Of a stretch of 64,000 bases of DNA, positions 23,869-35,559 are shown piece after piece; the stretch's first letter is position 1, and each line of letters opens with the position of its first letter. The translations under genes were made by a program, and so were the position numbers. Source of the DNA: Pocillopora verrucosa. Taxonomy: Eukaryota; Cnidaria; Anthozoa; Scleractinia; Pocilloporidae. The notes under the pieces were generated by a model. That model was not told the DNA's origin, did not search any database, and saw only the letters and a list, made by a program, of their open reading frames with translations. The DNA is taken from assembly GCF_036669915.1 (NCBI RefSeq), contig NC_089323.1, positions 12,106,828 to 12,170,827 on the forward strand. The letters run 5' to 3'.

Positions 23869-24522
23869 CAGTGAAACACTAAGATACACTACTGATATTT
23901 CGAGGTTTTCAACGTATATAAGAGCTTGGCAGCCTTTGGTGGCGTTGAGTTCCAAATCGACATTTAATAATTCGCTGACGGGCTGTACGATTTCAGACCA
24001 TACAGATATCAGTATTGGTGATTGCACTTTTGCAGTTCGCAGAGGTCGGCTGAAAAATATGCAATGTTAGAAAAAAAATGTGCCGAGCTATTGATCTACT
24101 CATCAAATCTTTTGCTTTGCCATGTCCTTGTTGCTGTCGTCGCTGTGGTTTCCTGAGGTCCCTTAGGCAAACCACGACGGCAACGAAGACATGGAAAAAC
24201 AAAAGATCTAATTGGCAAAACAATAGCTCAGCACGTGCATTTTAAAACTTTTTACATTTCTCAGTCGTCCTATGCAAAACAACAACATGAAATCACCACA
24301 ATCTGCGTCGTCTGCAAACCGAAACCGCGAGGCAAATTATTTTAATTTCCATTTGGAACTCAGCGCTTCTTTTATACGTTATGCTGAAGTTGAGGTTGAG
24401 AGTTGTGCCGTATGAGACGGTAAACACATGCAGCCATTTTTGAAATTCCAATTAAAGGCAGAAATTAATTTTTTAATCGAAGTCTTCCTTGGCGTTGCCG
24501 TCCTGACTGCTTCAGGTCTCTA

Positions 24523-24645
24523 ATATCAACTCGCCCCTCTTCACTCCGGTGGTATTGAATATAAATATATCAACTCGCCCCTCTTCACTCCGGTGGTATT
24601 GAATATAAATATATCAACTCGCCCCTCTTCATTCCGGTGGTCTCC
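24523..24645 (+). repeat. 44-bp tandem repeat upstream of gene B
   Basis: Three copies with period 44 bp, anchored by TCAACTCGCCCCTCTTCA at 24526, 24570 and 24614; the third is partial and has one change. It lies 140-260 bp before the gene B ATG, so copy number could affect the promoter. Confidence 0.85.
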
Positions 24646-24721
24646 ACGACTATTTGACTAAGCAAAGAGCACTGATTGCTAGCCGGAAATAAATTTGGAA
24701 ACGAGGCAATCCCCTCACCCA

Positions 24722-24728
24722 TATAAAG
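24722..24728 (+). promoter_or_regulatory. TATA box of gene B
   Basis: TATAAAG within CACCCATATAAAGAAGCAG, about 60 bp before the gene B start codon. The same block is recognisable ahead of gene C as CACCCATATGAAGAGG, where the TATA core is changed. Confidence 0.6.
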
Positions 24729-24786
24729 AAGCAGTTATGTCATGATCACGAGTTAAGAACAGCAGCCGTTCATTGACATTTTTACA

Positions 24787-25433
24787 ATGGTTCACATGGA
24801 GGTTTTGCGCTTTCTTTTTGTCTGTTTGTTAAGCTTGGGAAGTACAACATCCTTCTGTTCATATGACCATCAATGTGGAATTGACCTGAAGTGCTGTTAT
24901 GGCAGATGCATTTATGATCGATCTTCTTGTATCTGTATTCAAGACTACGAATGTGAAGAGGGTGAGCAATGCTGTAATGGCAGATGCATCAGTAACTCGT
25001 TTCATGTCCCTGTTGGGGCGACTCAGATTGCGTTTCTCACAAGCTGTGCTGTGACAGAAAATGTATGAAAGATTTGGCTTCTTGTCCTTGTTCAGACGAC
25101 CATCAGTGTGTAGACGGAAAGCGTTGTTGTGGAGGAGTTTGTTTATACTGTGGTTGGAGCGATGAAGCTTATGCAGGTGCTATTGTCGGTCCAATTATCT
25201 TCGTCGCCATCATCATTTCCATCGTATCCTGCTTCTGCTGTTCTTGTTGTCCGTTCTACCGTTATCGTAAACCTGGTGCTGAGGTCAATACCCAACAGCA
25301 CCATCCAGAGTTCACTTCAACTGAGACACACATGATGACGGATCAAGTACAAGCTCCAGATTACAACCAGGCACCACCCGTTTATCCGCCACCTGGTCCA
25401 ACCCCGTATCCTCCTGCTCAGGTACAAGGATAA
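24787..25433 (+). pseudogene. Array member B: Cys-rich/PY-rich membrane protein, frameshifted
   Basis: ATG 24787 begins MVHMEVLRFLFVCLLSLGS, a signal peptide. Four Cys modules follow (C-x5-C-x5-CC-x3-C: HQCGIDLKCCYGRC, YECEEGEQCCNGRC, SDCVSHKLCCDRKC, HQCVDGKRCCGGVC), then the membrane segment AGAIVGPIIFVAIIISIVS, CFCCSCC and a Pro/Tyr-rich tail (YNQAPPVYPPPG). The frame breaks near 25,002 in a T run after the second module: one base is missing. The tail stops at TAA 25431, where gene A has CAA, so the last about 12 residues are also lost. It has a TATA box and tandem repeats upstream. Probably a pseudogene unless the T run is an error. Confidence 0.75.
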
Positions 25434-25469
25434 GCCGTTTCGAAGCCGCCTTCCGGGTAAGATAACTGA

Positions 25470-27130
25470 GATGTCTGAAGCAAAGCAACACGGAAACATA
25501 TAATATTTCATTTTTTAGTTCAAGAGGCAACTAATTTTAAGTTAAGACATAGACTCCTATATGCATGATATGGCGCAAGTTTTTCCTATAATATTTTATA
25601 TATTGGAGTACAATAAGAGAAAAGTTATGATACGTACCGCAAGCTTCTTACGTAATCGTTGATTTCTCGATGATAAGCTGCAATTTCCTCCTTGGTCGAA
25701 TAGCGTGAAAAGCAAGACATTCGGCGATTTCCTTATTTGAATTGCTTGACAAGTAAAGTAATCTTCCCGGAAACTTGTTATGTAAATTTACTCCTTTCAA
25801 GGATTTTTGTAATCTAGCATTTAATTTTTTATAGATGTTTTATTAGAGAGAGAAGGCCTTTGCTATGTACTCTATGGGTAACAGATGATTTACTTTTAGG
25901 CGTTCTAATTGCAGAGATGACCAAGAAAGAAAATCCTTCCTACTCCACCCCCCCGTCGCGCAAGAAACCCTTCGGTGTGCTACGGAAATTTTTTAACTAT
26001 CCTATAACTTGATTCATTTTCCTTACAGATGAACATATCCTATAGTGGGACTAAATTACCATAGAGAATTGCGTTTTCGCCTTCGGCAATTAATGTTAGT
26101 TTTCAAATTTGACTTTGGTGAGCAGATATTATAAATCTTTTCCAGGCGCCCAGTTTAGGCATTTAAAATTAGTTTCTTAATTTTCTTTTTAAACTGGCAT
26201 CAATTTTTCTTTTGGATAATAAAGCTGAGTTGCGTTTCTGAAGAGTTATGATTGATGGACAACTAACTTTTCTGCGCAGACCAGATGATGCTAAGAAAAT
26301 TAGCTCCCCAATAAAGGGTGTTTCCAACCTCGCCCGCGGGCCCTTTTCCCGCCCCGTCCCAGACAAGAATGGGGGTGTTTCCAGGAGCATATGAATCAAA
26401 CATATTGAAATTATTCATTGATTTTCTAAAAAAATACGTTTCATTCATTGCGCTTCTACCAGAACCAGAACTTAAACCAATCACAACAAAGTCATTCTCT
26501 TTTTCCTGAGCTCAATAACTGCCTCTCTTCCTTTTATCCGTAGGGCTACTTGTAATAAAATCCGTTTACGAAAAAAGAGGCTACGATCTAAACTCCGTAA
26601 AAAATACGTATTAAACTTGTTAAATGAACCACAACATTTGGCTGAAATAAAAACTCCGAAACTTCTTAAAATTCCAACAAAGGAGTAACAAATTTACGCG
26701 AACGAACGCTCAAAAACAACTCATTAAAACTCCGTGAAAACAAACTAAAAGTGCACGAAAAATTTCCCCGTCAGTTTTTCCAATGTCTAGGTTAGAGCTC
26801 TGATGTAATTGACTAATTTGTAAAATCACGCGCGCCGCGCGTAAATACAAAAAGAATACGAAGGGGGAAGAGGAAGAGAAAAATTGTTACTTTAAATTAA
26901 AAAACGAAGGAGATTTACTACACTACTCATGAAACCCTGCACCTCGTAGCCTGAATGAAGGAGTGCCCCTTTTGGACGGACTATCCCCTTTTCACGGAGG
27001 GTGTGTTCTAGTAGAGGGAATATCGACCCTCTCTACCCCAGCGGTATTCGTCAATTAGTGATAGTCTCCCTAGCAAAAGCACTGATCGCAAGCCAGAAAT
27101 AAATTTAAGAACGAGGCAATTGCCTCACCC
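25470..27130. other. Intergenic region between B and C
   Basis: No gene supported. Parts of the gene B 3' flank (GACAAGTAAAGTAATCTTCC, and GAGTTGCGTTTCTGAAGAGT to AGACCAGATGATG near 26,225-26,290) match the 3' flank of gene A (near 22,940 and 23,170-23,240), showing A and B arose by duplication with about 700 bp of flank. 26,820-26,840 is a short CG-rich palindromic stretch. Confidence 0.6.
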
Positions 27131-27190
27131 ATATGAAGAGGTAATCATCTCACGAGTTAAGAACAGCCGTCACTCATAAACTTGTCTACA

Positions 27191-27990
27191 GTGGTTCACA
27201 AAGGGATTCTGTCCTTTCTGTTGTCTCTTTTCTTCTTTTTTTTTAAGCTCAGTTGCGATTGTTCCCACATTGAGTCCTGTTTTACAGATGATGTTGTTAT
27301 TTCTGTTTGTTCGACCACTAATGTGAAACGAGAGAACAGTGCTGTAAGATAGCGAATGAATCAGTAGTATGTGTTCTTGTTACTGTTCGTACGACTACCA
27401 ATGTGACAGTGGTGAGCAGTGCTGTAATAGCAAATGCATGAGTAGTTTGCCTTCTTGTTCCTGTTCCCATCACCAATGTAGAACTGGTGAGCGGTGCTGT
27501 GATAGCAAATGAATTGGTAGTTTGTCATCTTGTCCCTACTACACCTACTGCATCGATTCTGTGGTCAGGTAAAAGGTTTTCTGGATGGTTTCTGCAGGGA
27601 AACTCGCAACAATTGCTCGCTCGATTAGCAGTGTGGCAACAAAAAAAATTGTTGTAACGGCGCCTGCATGTGGCTGTGTCTTATAACTCCCTATAATTTT
27701 CCCAACCCTAAGAACTTTCGAAACGCTCGGGATCCTATCAATTTTTACCGGGGCCGCTTACACTTCTAGTTCTTTAAACGACGGCGAGAACGCAAGCATT
27801 GCAGTCGGTACAATCGCCTTCTTCGCCACTGTCTTTTCCATCGCCTTTTGTTTCTACTGTACTGCCCGTTATGTCGCTACTGATCGCCCGGACCGTGATT
27901 GTGACCAGCCTATTCAGTTAATCCAGTCGACAACTCACACGAATTCAGCAAACATTGGTGCAGTTTCCCCACCTGCAGGATGCACGCAGA
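27191..27990 (+). pseudogene. Array member C: decayed Cys-rich membrane protein remnant
   Basis: The promoter and start region align with gene B, but the start codon reads GTG (ACAGTGGTTCACA versus ACAATGGTTCACA in B). Fragments of Cys modules are readable (YDYQCDSGEQCCNSKC near 27,380-27,435; HQCRTGERCCDSK near 27,470-27,510) but with stops and frameshifts throughout. A degraded membrane segment (ASIAVGTIAFFATVFSIA) lies near 27,795-27,850. It is clearly non-functional. Confidence 0.75.
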
Positions 27991-27999
27991 CTCCGTCAG

Positions 28000-29640
28000 G
28001 TTAGAGCAGCTACCCACAGGCAATGAACCAGCATCTCCCATCTCTGGAACAAGCAGGAACCAGCCCAATGCCTTTTCCGCCCAACGTGGGATAATTGGTC
28101 AAATATCAACATGCTTTCGTAGAAAAAGGAAGGTAAATTTCTCAGAGCAGTGTACAGCCACAAAGGTATTAAAAAGGGGAACTAAAAAAGAAAGGTGTTT
28201 TCGTTTTTCAAATTGGGTTGGGGAACCGTCATCATTTATGGCGAGGGTGGGGAGGGAGGGGAGGGAGGTTTAGAGGATTTTGGTTGGGTAACGATGAACT
28301 TTACCTGATTCCCCATAGTAAGACTTGTAATTTCCTTATGATTTCAACCTCTGTCATTGGCAGTAAATTACCAGTCGATTTTCAATAGTCCCCCATGCAT
28401 ACTCTGTTGGTGGACGACCGGTCCACTCTCCCCTACATTTCCCCCGAAAAACCATTTGATCATGCAATATATGACTGGTCCAAATCTGGTACCCAGATCC
28501 TTCCGTGTAACTGAAATATTTGGATACTAGACCAGATTGGTCCCTAAGAAATTTCAAATAACTATGGTTTAAGTATAGGTTAAAGGATAAATTACGTTCA
28601 TTCCGCTGGAAAGACTTGACAGTTCTGGTTCAAACTCCCCCCTCCCACTCAGACAATGTCCACATCGATCCCCCACCCCGAGGCACGGACGGACTACAAC
28701 TCAATGCCCGTGAATTTCCTGGTGTTGAGATTGAGGCTTCGAATTGATCGGCACGTGAACTGGAATGATTGGAAAGCGTTGATTACCCTAGAAATAGAAT
28801 CATTAAGAATCTTCGGTTTGGTCGAAATGAAAAATTCCAGATATTTATAGATCGTGAATTCAACAAAAAATAGCACAATGGCGAAAAAAGAATGAATGAG
28901 TACTTAAGTATTTTATTAATAGGAATATAACCCTTGAATGTGAATTGTTCTGATAAATGCTACATTTTAAAATGGCTGAAAAAGTCAAACTAAATTTCCA
29001 TATTTTTTGAGAATTAACGCAATGAAATATAACATGAGTGCAAGTTGCCATGATACAAAAAAAGATATGGGTGAGGATTTGATAAAACACGACTTTCGCA
29101 GACAATTTTTTAAATGAGTACTTTACTAGTGAGCAGTAAACAGCAACAGACCTTATCAACTTGATTTATTTTCTAGACCGAATTAGTCTTCTTTTACAGA
29201 TTTCATTAGGGAGTTTGAACAAGATGGTTAAACGTAAATTATTAAAAAATGTAATCTATAAATTAGCCTCTCGTCATCCACGAAAAACATAGTCATCCGC
29301 GATATTAATCTCTGATAAAGATAACCCCTTTTTTCCTTACAATAAGGGTGCGAAACAGGAGAAATATGTAGATAAAGAACGTGCGATATATTACTGAAAT
29401 CCTGTCTGTTCAAGTTTGGGGCTCAAAGATTTGAAGTTAAATCCTTAAGTCTCAAAATTAAACTCATTATCATGCAGGATTTCAGTCATACCCTGTACGT
29501 ACTGATTTTCTAGGTGTTTCTCGCTGTTCACACCCTTGTCTGTCAAAAAAAGGTTATCTCTCTTGGAGATCAATACTTACGAATACCTATATTTTTCTCG
29601 AATGACGATGGAGTTGACAGATTTGAGACGTTTTTTTTTG
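28000..29640. other. 3' flank of C, no gene seen
   Basis: AT-rich, with short open frames that show no domain. From about 28,925 it aligns loosely with sequence downstream of remnant G (about 46,920 onward), and from 29,640 closely with 47,131 onward, which marks the left part of the segmental duplication. Confidence 0.55.
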
Positions 29641-30327
29641 ACAGATTTCCGGTGTCTTTAGGAACTTTGTTCAGTATTTGGGCCTTTTTCAATATCAGCT
29701 TTGGCCAGACTTGAAAAGTACTGAACCATCCCCGTTAAGATATTATGTATATACACTTTGTTTGGTGGCTTAACATATAACACTTGTGGATAAATTGTGA
29801 GACTCGTAGTATTTATTCGAGCCCCAAAGGCGCGAGGAAAAATTGCGAAGAAAATTGCGAACGGTGAAAATGTCCGCTCGTATTCAATGTCAAACCATCA
29901 AAAATGGGATAGATTATTTTACAATCATTTCACTTTTTAGTATTTTGATCTTAGTTTTTGAAATATAACCTACGGAATTATCGGTGCATCTACGTGTAGC
30001 CGTACCCTCCCCCACCCCCAGGGGAGCGAACGTCGACGAAAACCTGCGGTGACAATATGACATTTTTATGTCACGAAAATAAATTGAAAGACTTCACACT
30101 AGTAAGTAACCAAAGCCGTTGTATGACACGAGAATGGCTTCATCGTTACCGCTCAGTGAAAAAAGTCCATTTACATAAACTTACTACTTTACAAATTGAT
30201 TTTATAAGAGGTGACCAAGATCTATGGGAATATGCTATAATTTGTGTAGTTTAAACGTATTTTGTGACCTGAAAAGAAAGATATTATTACAGGGTGAAAA
30301 AACAAAACAAAAGAAAAATGGAAATTT

Positions 30328-30480
30328 TCGATCGCTCGGTGCGGCCAGTTTGTTGTTCCGTGGGCCAGTTTGTTTGCCCTGTTCTACTGTGTAATAACTT
30401 GGCACCTCATGAGCTTTTTTGGTAAATGTTATAAAATTTCTCCTCGTCCCCTTCCCCCTCCCCCCCTCGCTATCAACGTC
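30328..30480 (+). promoter_or_regulatory. Conserved upstream block of gene D
   Basis: CGGTGCGGCCAGTTTGTTG at 30,337-30,355, then GTTCTACTGTGTAA, GGTAAATGTTATAAAATTTC and CTCCTCGTCCCCTTCC. The same ordered block lies before E (39,556), F (44,511) and H (49,148). In D the core reads TATAAAA (30,433); in E and F it reads TATGGAC, in H TATGAAA. Promoter role inferred from conservation and position. Confidence 0.55.
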
Positions 30481-30562
30481 ATCTTGGAAACCAGCCAACT
30501 AATTAAGTTAATCATAACCTCACATCAAACGCCAAATCAAACATCAAATTGCGAGGAAGACA

Positions 30563-31321
30563 ATGGCTTCTAAGGAATTTCTATGCTTTCTTTTCGTCTG
30601 TTTCTTTACCTTGGGAAGTGCTACCTACTGTACCTTCAAAAGCGATTGTTCCTATAGTGAGTCCTGTTGTACAGATGGAGTCTGTAGAGAGAAATGTTCC
30701 TACTGTTCGTACAACAGCGAGTGTGGGACGAACGAACAATGCTGTGATAACAAATGCATCAGCATTTTCTCCACTTGTTCCTGTTCGTCCAACTTCGATT
30801 GTGGCATTGGTGAGCAGTGCTGTAGTAGCACATGCATCAGTAGTTCGTCTTCTTGTTACTGTACGTACGACTCCGATTGTGACGTTGGAGAGGATTGTTG
30901 TGGGGGAGTTTGTTCGTCATCATACTGTGGTTGGAGCGGCGGAGCTATTGCAGGCGCTATTATCGGCACAATTATTTTCTTCGCAATCATCATTTCCATC
31001 GTGTCTTGTCTCTGCTGTGCTTGTTGCCCCTACTACCGCTATCGTACACCCGGTACTGTGATCGTTACCGGCCAACAGCCACAACAGATCGTCTCAACTC
31101 ATACACACATGTCTACGCAACAAGTACATCCTCCTCCGCCGGTTAACTACAATCAGCCTCCTCCAGCTGGTTACAACCCGCCTCTTCAAGGCTTTAATCA
31201 GGCTCCTCCGCCTTACCCGAGCTATCCACCGCCATCAAACCAATATCCTCCACCGTCGGGACAAGCTCAAGCGGCGCCGATGCCGGCTGCAATAAACGCT
31301 GGACAACCGAACAAGTTCTAA
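30563..31321 (+). CDS. Array member D: intact Shisa/CYYR1-like Cys-rich, PY-rich membrane protein (252 aa, four modules)
   Basis: Single exon. The signal peptide is FLCFLFVCFFTLGSA (residues about 5-19). Four Cys modules of pattern C-x5-C-x5-CC-x3-C follow (SDCSYSESCCTDGVC, SECGTNEQCCDNKC, FDCGIGEQCCSSTC, SDCDVGEDCCGGVC), with an extra Cys between modules, so about six Cys per module. Residues about 125-150 form one membrane helix (GAIAGAIIGTIIFFAIIISIV), followed by a palmitoylation-prone CLCCACC and a basic/aromatic YYRYR. The tail (about 90 residues) is rich in P, Y and Q and contains PPPY, a PPxY ligand for WW-domain ubiquitin ligases. This is a type I membrane layout like Shisa or CYYR1; I cannot name an orthologue. 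ATG context GACAATGGC. Function unknown. Confidence 0.9.
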   Translation: MASKEFLCFLFVCFFTLGSATYCTFKSDCSYSESCCTDGVCREKCSYCSYNSECGTNEQCCDNKCISIFSTCSCSSNFDCGIGEQCCSSTCISSSSSCYCTYDSDCDVGEDCCGGVCSSSYCGWSGGAIAGAIIGTIIFFAIIISIVSCLCCACCPYYRYRTPGTVIVTGQQPQQIVSTHTHMSTQQVHPPPPVNYNQPPPAGYNPPLQGFNQAPPPYPSYPPPSNQYPPPSGQAQAAPMPAAINAGQPNKF

Positions 31322-31325
31322 TAAA
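31320..31325 (+). terminator. AATAAA overlapping the stop codon of gene D
   Basis: The stop codon is embedded in TTCTAATAAAAG, which creates AATAAA beginning inside the stop. The same arrangement occurs after F and H. A second AATAAA (GAAATAAATATCC) lies about 45 nt on and is the more probable functional signal. Confidence 0.45.
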
Positions 31326-31329
31326 AGTA

Positions 31330-32271
31330 ACCTGAGAGGTATCTTCTCCAAACAGAACTGTTTCGATGAAATAAATATCCTTCTGTTTAATTTCCACTTA
31401 CATAAATGCAACCGTAGTCGAGTTACTGAATGTTATGTTAGTATTTTTTTTAGGGATAGTTTCAAACGTTTTAATTAAGGAGTACGTGAAGTATAGAATG
31501 ATCAGTACGCTGTGTATTTCCACTTTTCTTTCGTTGTTCAAACAAAAACAAAAAGTAGACACAGATTTCACGCGGAAATAGATAAGTCCGGCCATTTTCA
31601 TAAATTTTTCAGAATGAATATTGTATTCTTAGAAATTTAGTTTTACTTAACTGTCATATTTAACTCAGTCTATGCTTCCATCGACAGTTTTCAATCTATT
31701 TTCGCTTTTGAAATTTTCAAGATTGCGAATGTCTATCGTGTCGTATAGCCGTCAAATTGATCATCAGGGTAAAAGAATTAAACAGTTTAATTTTTTTCCA
31801 TTGGCTAGGTTCTTGTTACTACATTTAAGCTGCTACCTTATTTATAGACGTTAGAAATTTGATTCCGCTTTAGCGAGGTTTTTCGCTTTTTCATTTTCTA
31901 CTTTCAGCTGATCTAATCTTCAGCAGATCCTTCGATAGCATATGTTATGTCGATGTCGAGCAGTATTTAATTGTGTGTGTTGTCGCAGTGTTTTTTTAAT
32001 AATAAATTTTTGTTAATCAGCTGCCGTGTGTATGGTTCAGTTTGATATGCAGGTGACCGGTGATGTAAAACAGCCGTCACCATGTGCTTTTTACCAACTA
32101 AAATTTATAGCTCTGACGCAATCAACTAGGTATCGTAACAACCGGTTCGCAAGTGAATATTAAAACGGATATTCCGAACTTTTTTGTGAGCTTGTAAACG
32201 TGACGGAAATTTCATCTGAGAGATTTATTAAGAAGTTAGGAAAAAAAAGCAGAAACGAAAACTAAGTAGCT
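31330..32271. other. 3' flank of gene D
   Basis: No gene. It aligns along its length with the 3' flank of H (50,095-51,660) apart from the Harbinger-like insertion there. Shared marks include TCTATCGTGTCGTATAGC, TTCAGCAGATCCTTCGATAG and GGTGACCGGTGA. Confidence 0.6.
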
Positions 32272-32507
32272 CTAGAGGATCGAAAATTGCGAATCAAACA
32301 GTACATGTTCTAGTTTTTCAAGTGAAGCCAGTTGTGTGGGTGTTTTGTCAACATACGTATTCACAACACCTCGACATCGTAATTCTCCTTTTATGACTTT
32401 TGAATGACATGTCTTGCATATATATTCATTACCATCAAATGATTGTTGAATATTGAAAAATGTTTGGCAGGCGTAATTGTTGTTTATGCACCTCATTACT
32501 GATTTTT
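32272..32507 (-). pseudogene. Helitron-like polyprotein fragment, copy 1, DUF6570-like part
   Basis: On the minus strand it reads ICKTCHSKVIKGELRCRGVV and TPTQLASLEKLEHVLFDS. This matches the CxxC-containing segment (DUF6570-like) that precedes the Helitron-like N domain in animal PIF1/Helitron polyproteins. The downstream replication-initiator and helicase parts are absent: the homology ends at about 32,277, as in copy 2 at 51,663. Its upstream continuation is at 37,257, beyond the nested element. Confidence 0.6.
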
Positions 32508-32984
32508 GTGTGGGATTTCCCACACTTTGTCAACGCCCGCGAAATTTATTTCTTTATTTATTTGTCCACGAGAGAGAAGTGCTTGTCACGTGGTTTCTAT
32601 TTGCGTTCAGTGAGTTGTGAAGACTGGATTCCAGTCGGCGTTTTTTCATAGTGTATTGTACGGCGGCCATTTCTCTTCTCAGTCGTTGGGTTTTGGAGAA
32701 CTTATTCGGAATTTCATGTTTGTTTCTTGGGGATTTTTGTTTCCAAGGTAAGGATAAGTCATTTCATATTTTCACGGGTTCTTTGCGTGCTTTAACTTTT
32801 CAATTTTGTTGTGGGAGCTTCACGATTAAGCTCTCACGAAAGACGATTACGTTTGTACACCTGGTTTGTGTTCTTTCTTTCATAATCTGAGGCGTTTGTT
32901 TCGTTATTTCTTCAGGTGTCTATAACAAAAGATTTTTTCACGTAAGTCAACACGCTGAAACGCGGCTTGTGTTCAGTGCAGGTT

Positions 32985-33125
32985 GCACAGGAGCTTTTAC
33001 GCTTTCACAAGCCAACATTTATCCGCTTGGACCTTCGGTGCGGGTTGTGTCAGATTGAAAGGAGTCATTGTACTCTCGCAAGCCAACATTTGTCGGCTTG
33101 AATGTATTTGTGCGGGTTGCGCTTC
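32985..33125 (+). repeat. Tandem 5' subterminal repeats of the Helitron-like element
   Basis: Two units of about 70 bp, each with CAAGCCAACATTT, CGGCTTG or CGCTTGG, and GTGCGGGTTG. Related units occur in reverse orientation at 44,095-44,300 next to the second - strand fragment. Confidence 0.65.
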
Positions 33126-33127
33126 AA

Positions 33128-33200
33128 AGAGTCTCAGGGTGTCTCAAAGTGTCTCACTAGTGTCTCAAAATGTCTCACGAGTGTCTCAAAGTGTCACAAA
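33128..33200 (+). repeat. GTGTCTCAAA minisatellite
   Basis: About six imperfect units of GTGTCTCA(AA/CT/CG) in tandem, just downstream of the subterminal repeats and about 200 bp before the helicase remnant. Confidence 0.75.
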
Positions 33201-33325
33201 CTGAAAGAAACTATTGTTTGCCTTGAACTGTCAAGAGTGTTATCTATTTTAATAAACTGAGTTTCTAGTTAGTTGGATTGTTGTTGTTGCTCGCTCAAGC
33301 ACACAAGTAAATATGGAGATCTCCA

Positions 33326-34787
33326 TTGACCAATTCCATTGACCAATTCCGGATTGGATCTCATGAAGATTTACATCCTGATTTTAGTGAAAACTATGAC
33401 CTCTTTGATGATCTCAACATTTCATCAACATCGTTGAATAATGAACCACTGATATTGAATGAATTACCTGATTTTGATTTTCGTCAAATGGTCCAGACAC
33501 CCGATAAAGAGCAAAAAGAATTTTTTTAACACATTTTACATCAGATTAAAACCTCAGAAACCCCTTTCTACTGCTTCCTCAGTGGAGGGGCTGGTGTTGG
33601 CAAATCGCATTTAACAAAAGCTTTGTATCAGGCAGTGCTTAAGTATAATAACACTAGAGCTGGTGATGATTTTCATCAGATCATAGTTATACTATTAGCT
33701 CCAACTGGTAAAGCTTAAGGGTGACACTCTTCATAGCACTCTGGCCATTCCTGCCAATCAATCACTGAGAAATTACAAACAGCTTGATTCAAGTAGACTA
33801 AACACTTTGAGAAGTCAATTGATTTTTGTTGATGAAATCTCAATGGTAGGAAATGGTATGTTTGCAATACAGCTAAACAATAGGCTTAAAGATATAAAAG
33901 GCTGTAGAGAGGATTTTGGAGGTGTGAGCATAATTGCTATTGGTGACTTATTCCAATTAGAATCTGTTATGGATGCTTATATTTTCAAAGACCTCAAAAA
34001 TGTAGATTTATGCTGTTCTTTCTCCCAGTTTATGGCATAAACACTTTAAAATGTTTGAACTTAATGAAATCATGGGTCAAAGAGACAGCAAATTGTTTGT
34101 AGAATTACTTAATAGGTTGCGTAAAGGTAAACACACAGTAGCTGACATTGCAAAACTTAAAGAGAGCTATACAAGAAGACATCAACAACCCAATAGATGC
34201 AGCTCACCTATTTATACAGAATGCTAAAGTAGATGAATTTAAACAAAGGGCCCATAATGCAGCCACAGGAAACAAATTCACAATAAATGCTCAAGATAGT
34301 GTTATTGGAGCTATCTCTCCAGAGCTAAGAAACAAAATACTAAGACAAATACCCAATGATCCAAGAAAAACAAAACAGTTAGCCTCAACCCTTTGTCTTG
34401 CTGAGGGTGAAAGAACACACCTTGTCATGAATGTACGAACCGAAGATGGCATGACAAATGGTGCTGGAAATGTTGTTAAACTAGTTCAGTTACATCAACA
34501 AACCAAACCATCTGGTATTGTATGGGTACAATTTGACCACTCATTTGTATGTACAATGAATTGAACACACATGGACCCCAGTAAACCCTGTGACTACACA
34601 GTTTGCGGTAGGTAGAAACAGAACAGCACAAGTTGTTAGAAAACAATTTCTACTGCGTCCCGCAGCAGCAAAAACAATTCACAGGTCACAAGGTGATACT
34701 GACAGTAGAATTGTTGTGGATTTTAGAACCAGAAATACTATTCCATACATACATTATATGGGACTCAGTAGAGTGACTGCTATATAA
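33326..34787 (+). pseudogene. PIF1-like helicase remnant of the Helitron-like element
   Basis: PIF1/RecD-type motifs are in order: SGGAGVGKSH (Walker A, about 33,583), LAPTGKA, LIFVDEISMVG (Walker B, about 33,823), IAIGDLFQL (motif III, about 33,940), KTIHRSQGDT (motif V, about 34,670) and YMGLSRVT (motif VI, about 34,757). The sequence is split by frameshifts (after the T run at 33,522; near 34,030; near 34,145; near 34,565) and stops (TAA at 33,717), so it is not functional. Helitron helicases unwind the donor strand during rolling-circle transposition. Confidence 0.85.
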
Positions 34788-34871
34788 GGCCTATATATTT
34801 CTGATTTGTGTGAAAGCAAGATTGCTGTTAATCCAGATGGAGAGATTAAGAACAACTGCAAAACTTAAGCT

Positions 34872-35558
34872 TTGCATCTCCCTCTCCATGACATAACATT
34901 TTCCCTTCTTAAACTGTGTTATCTTAATGTAAGGTCTCTTCACAAACACATAGAAGATATACGTAAAGACTTAATTTATCTAAGTGCTGATATCAATATT
35001 TTCACAGAAACAAGATTTAATTCTCAAGATAATAATGACATGTATGACATTGCTGGTTATGTTCTCTTCCATAATGATAACCTTAATTCCAGCAATGGAT
35101 CAAGGTCTTATGGTGGTACAGCTGTGTACAGTAAAATCCCATACTAACCTGGATACCCCTATAGTCACAATATACATGGTGTTGAAATAACAGCAATTAA
35201 GTTAGCAAGGTTTGAGGATTGGACAATCATAGGGATATGTCACTCCCCAAACGTGCCTGTAAGACAACTTTATGAAGCAATAACTGAGGTATTAAATAAC
35301 ATTTCACCAGACAACAATATCATTACTAGAGACTTTGATATAAATTGGCTTGTTGAAACAGACAGAAGACCTTTGTATAATTTACTAGTGAGGGATAACC
35401 ACTACAAACAGTTCATATCAACTTATACAACTGACAACAACACAGTAATTGATCATATATATACAAATATATCTAACATTGATATACAAGCAGATGTTTT
35501 AGAAACACATTTCACAGATCATAAAGCTGTTTGGGCCTCATTTCACGGTGTCCTATAA
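34872..35558 (+). pseudogene. EEP (AP-endonuclease-like) domain remnant of the Helitron-like element
   Basis: It follows the helicase directly. Endonuclease/exonuclease/phosphatase motifs are visible: LKLCYLNVRSL at the start, NIFTETRF (catalytic Glu), YGGTAVYS, WTIIGI, RDFDINWL in place of the usual GDFN, and TDHKAVW (terminal DH). A stop breaks it after VYSKIPY (35,145) and frames shift near 35,190. A C-terminal EEP is characteristic of Helentron/Helitron2-type proteins. Loss of GDFN agrees with decay. Confidence 0.8.
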
Positions 35559-35559
35559 C

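Noticed and set aside
26169..26509. Overlapping short ORFs on both strands near 26.3 kb
   Set aside because: No domain, no splice logic, and the region aligns in part with the non-coding 3' flank of gene A.
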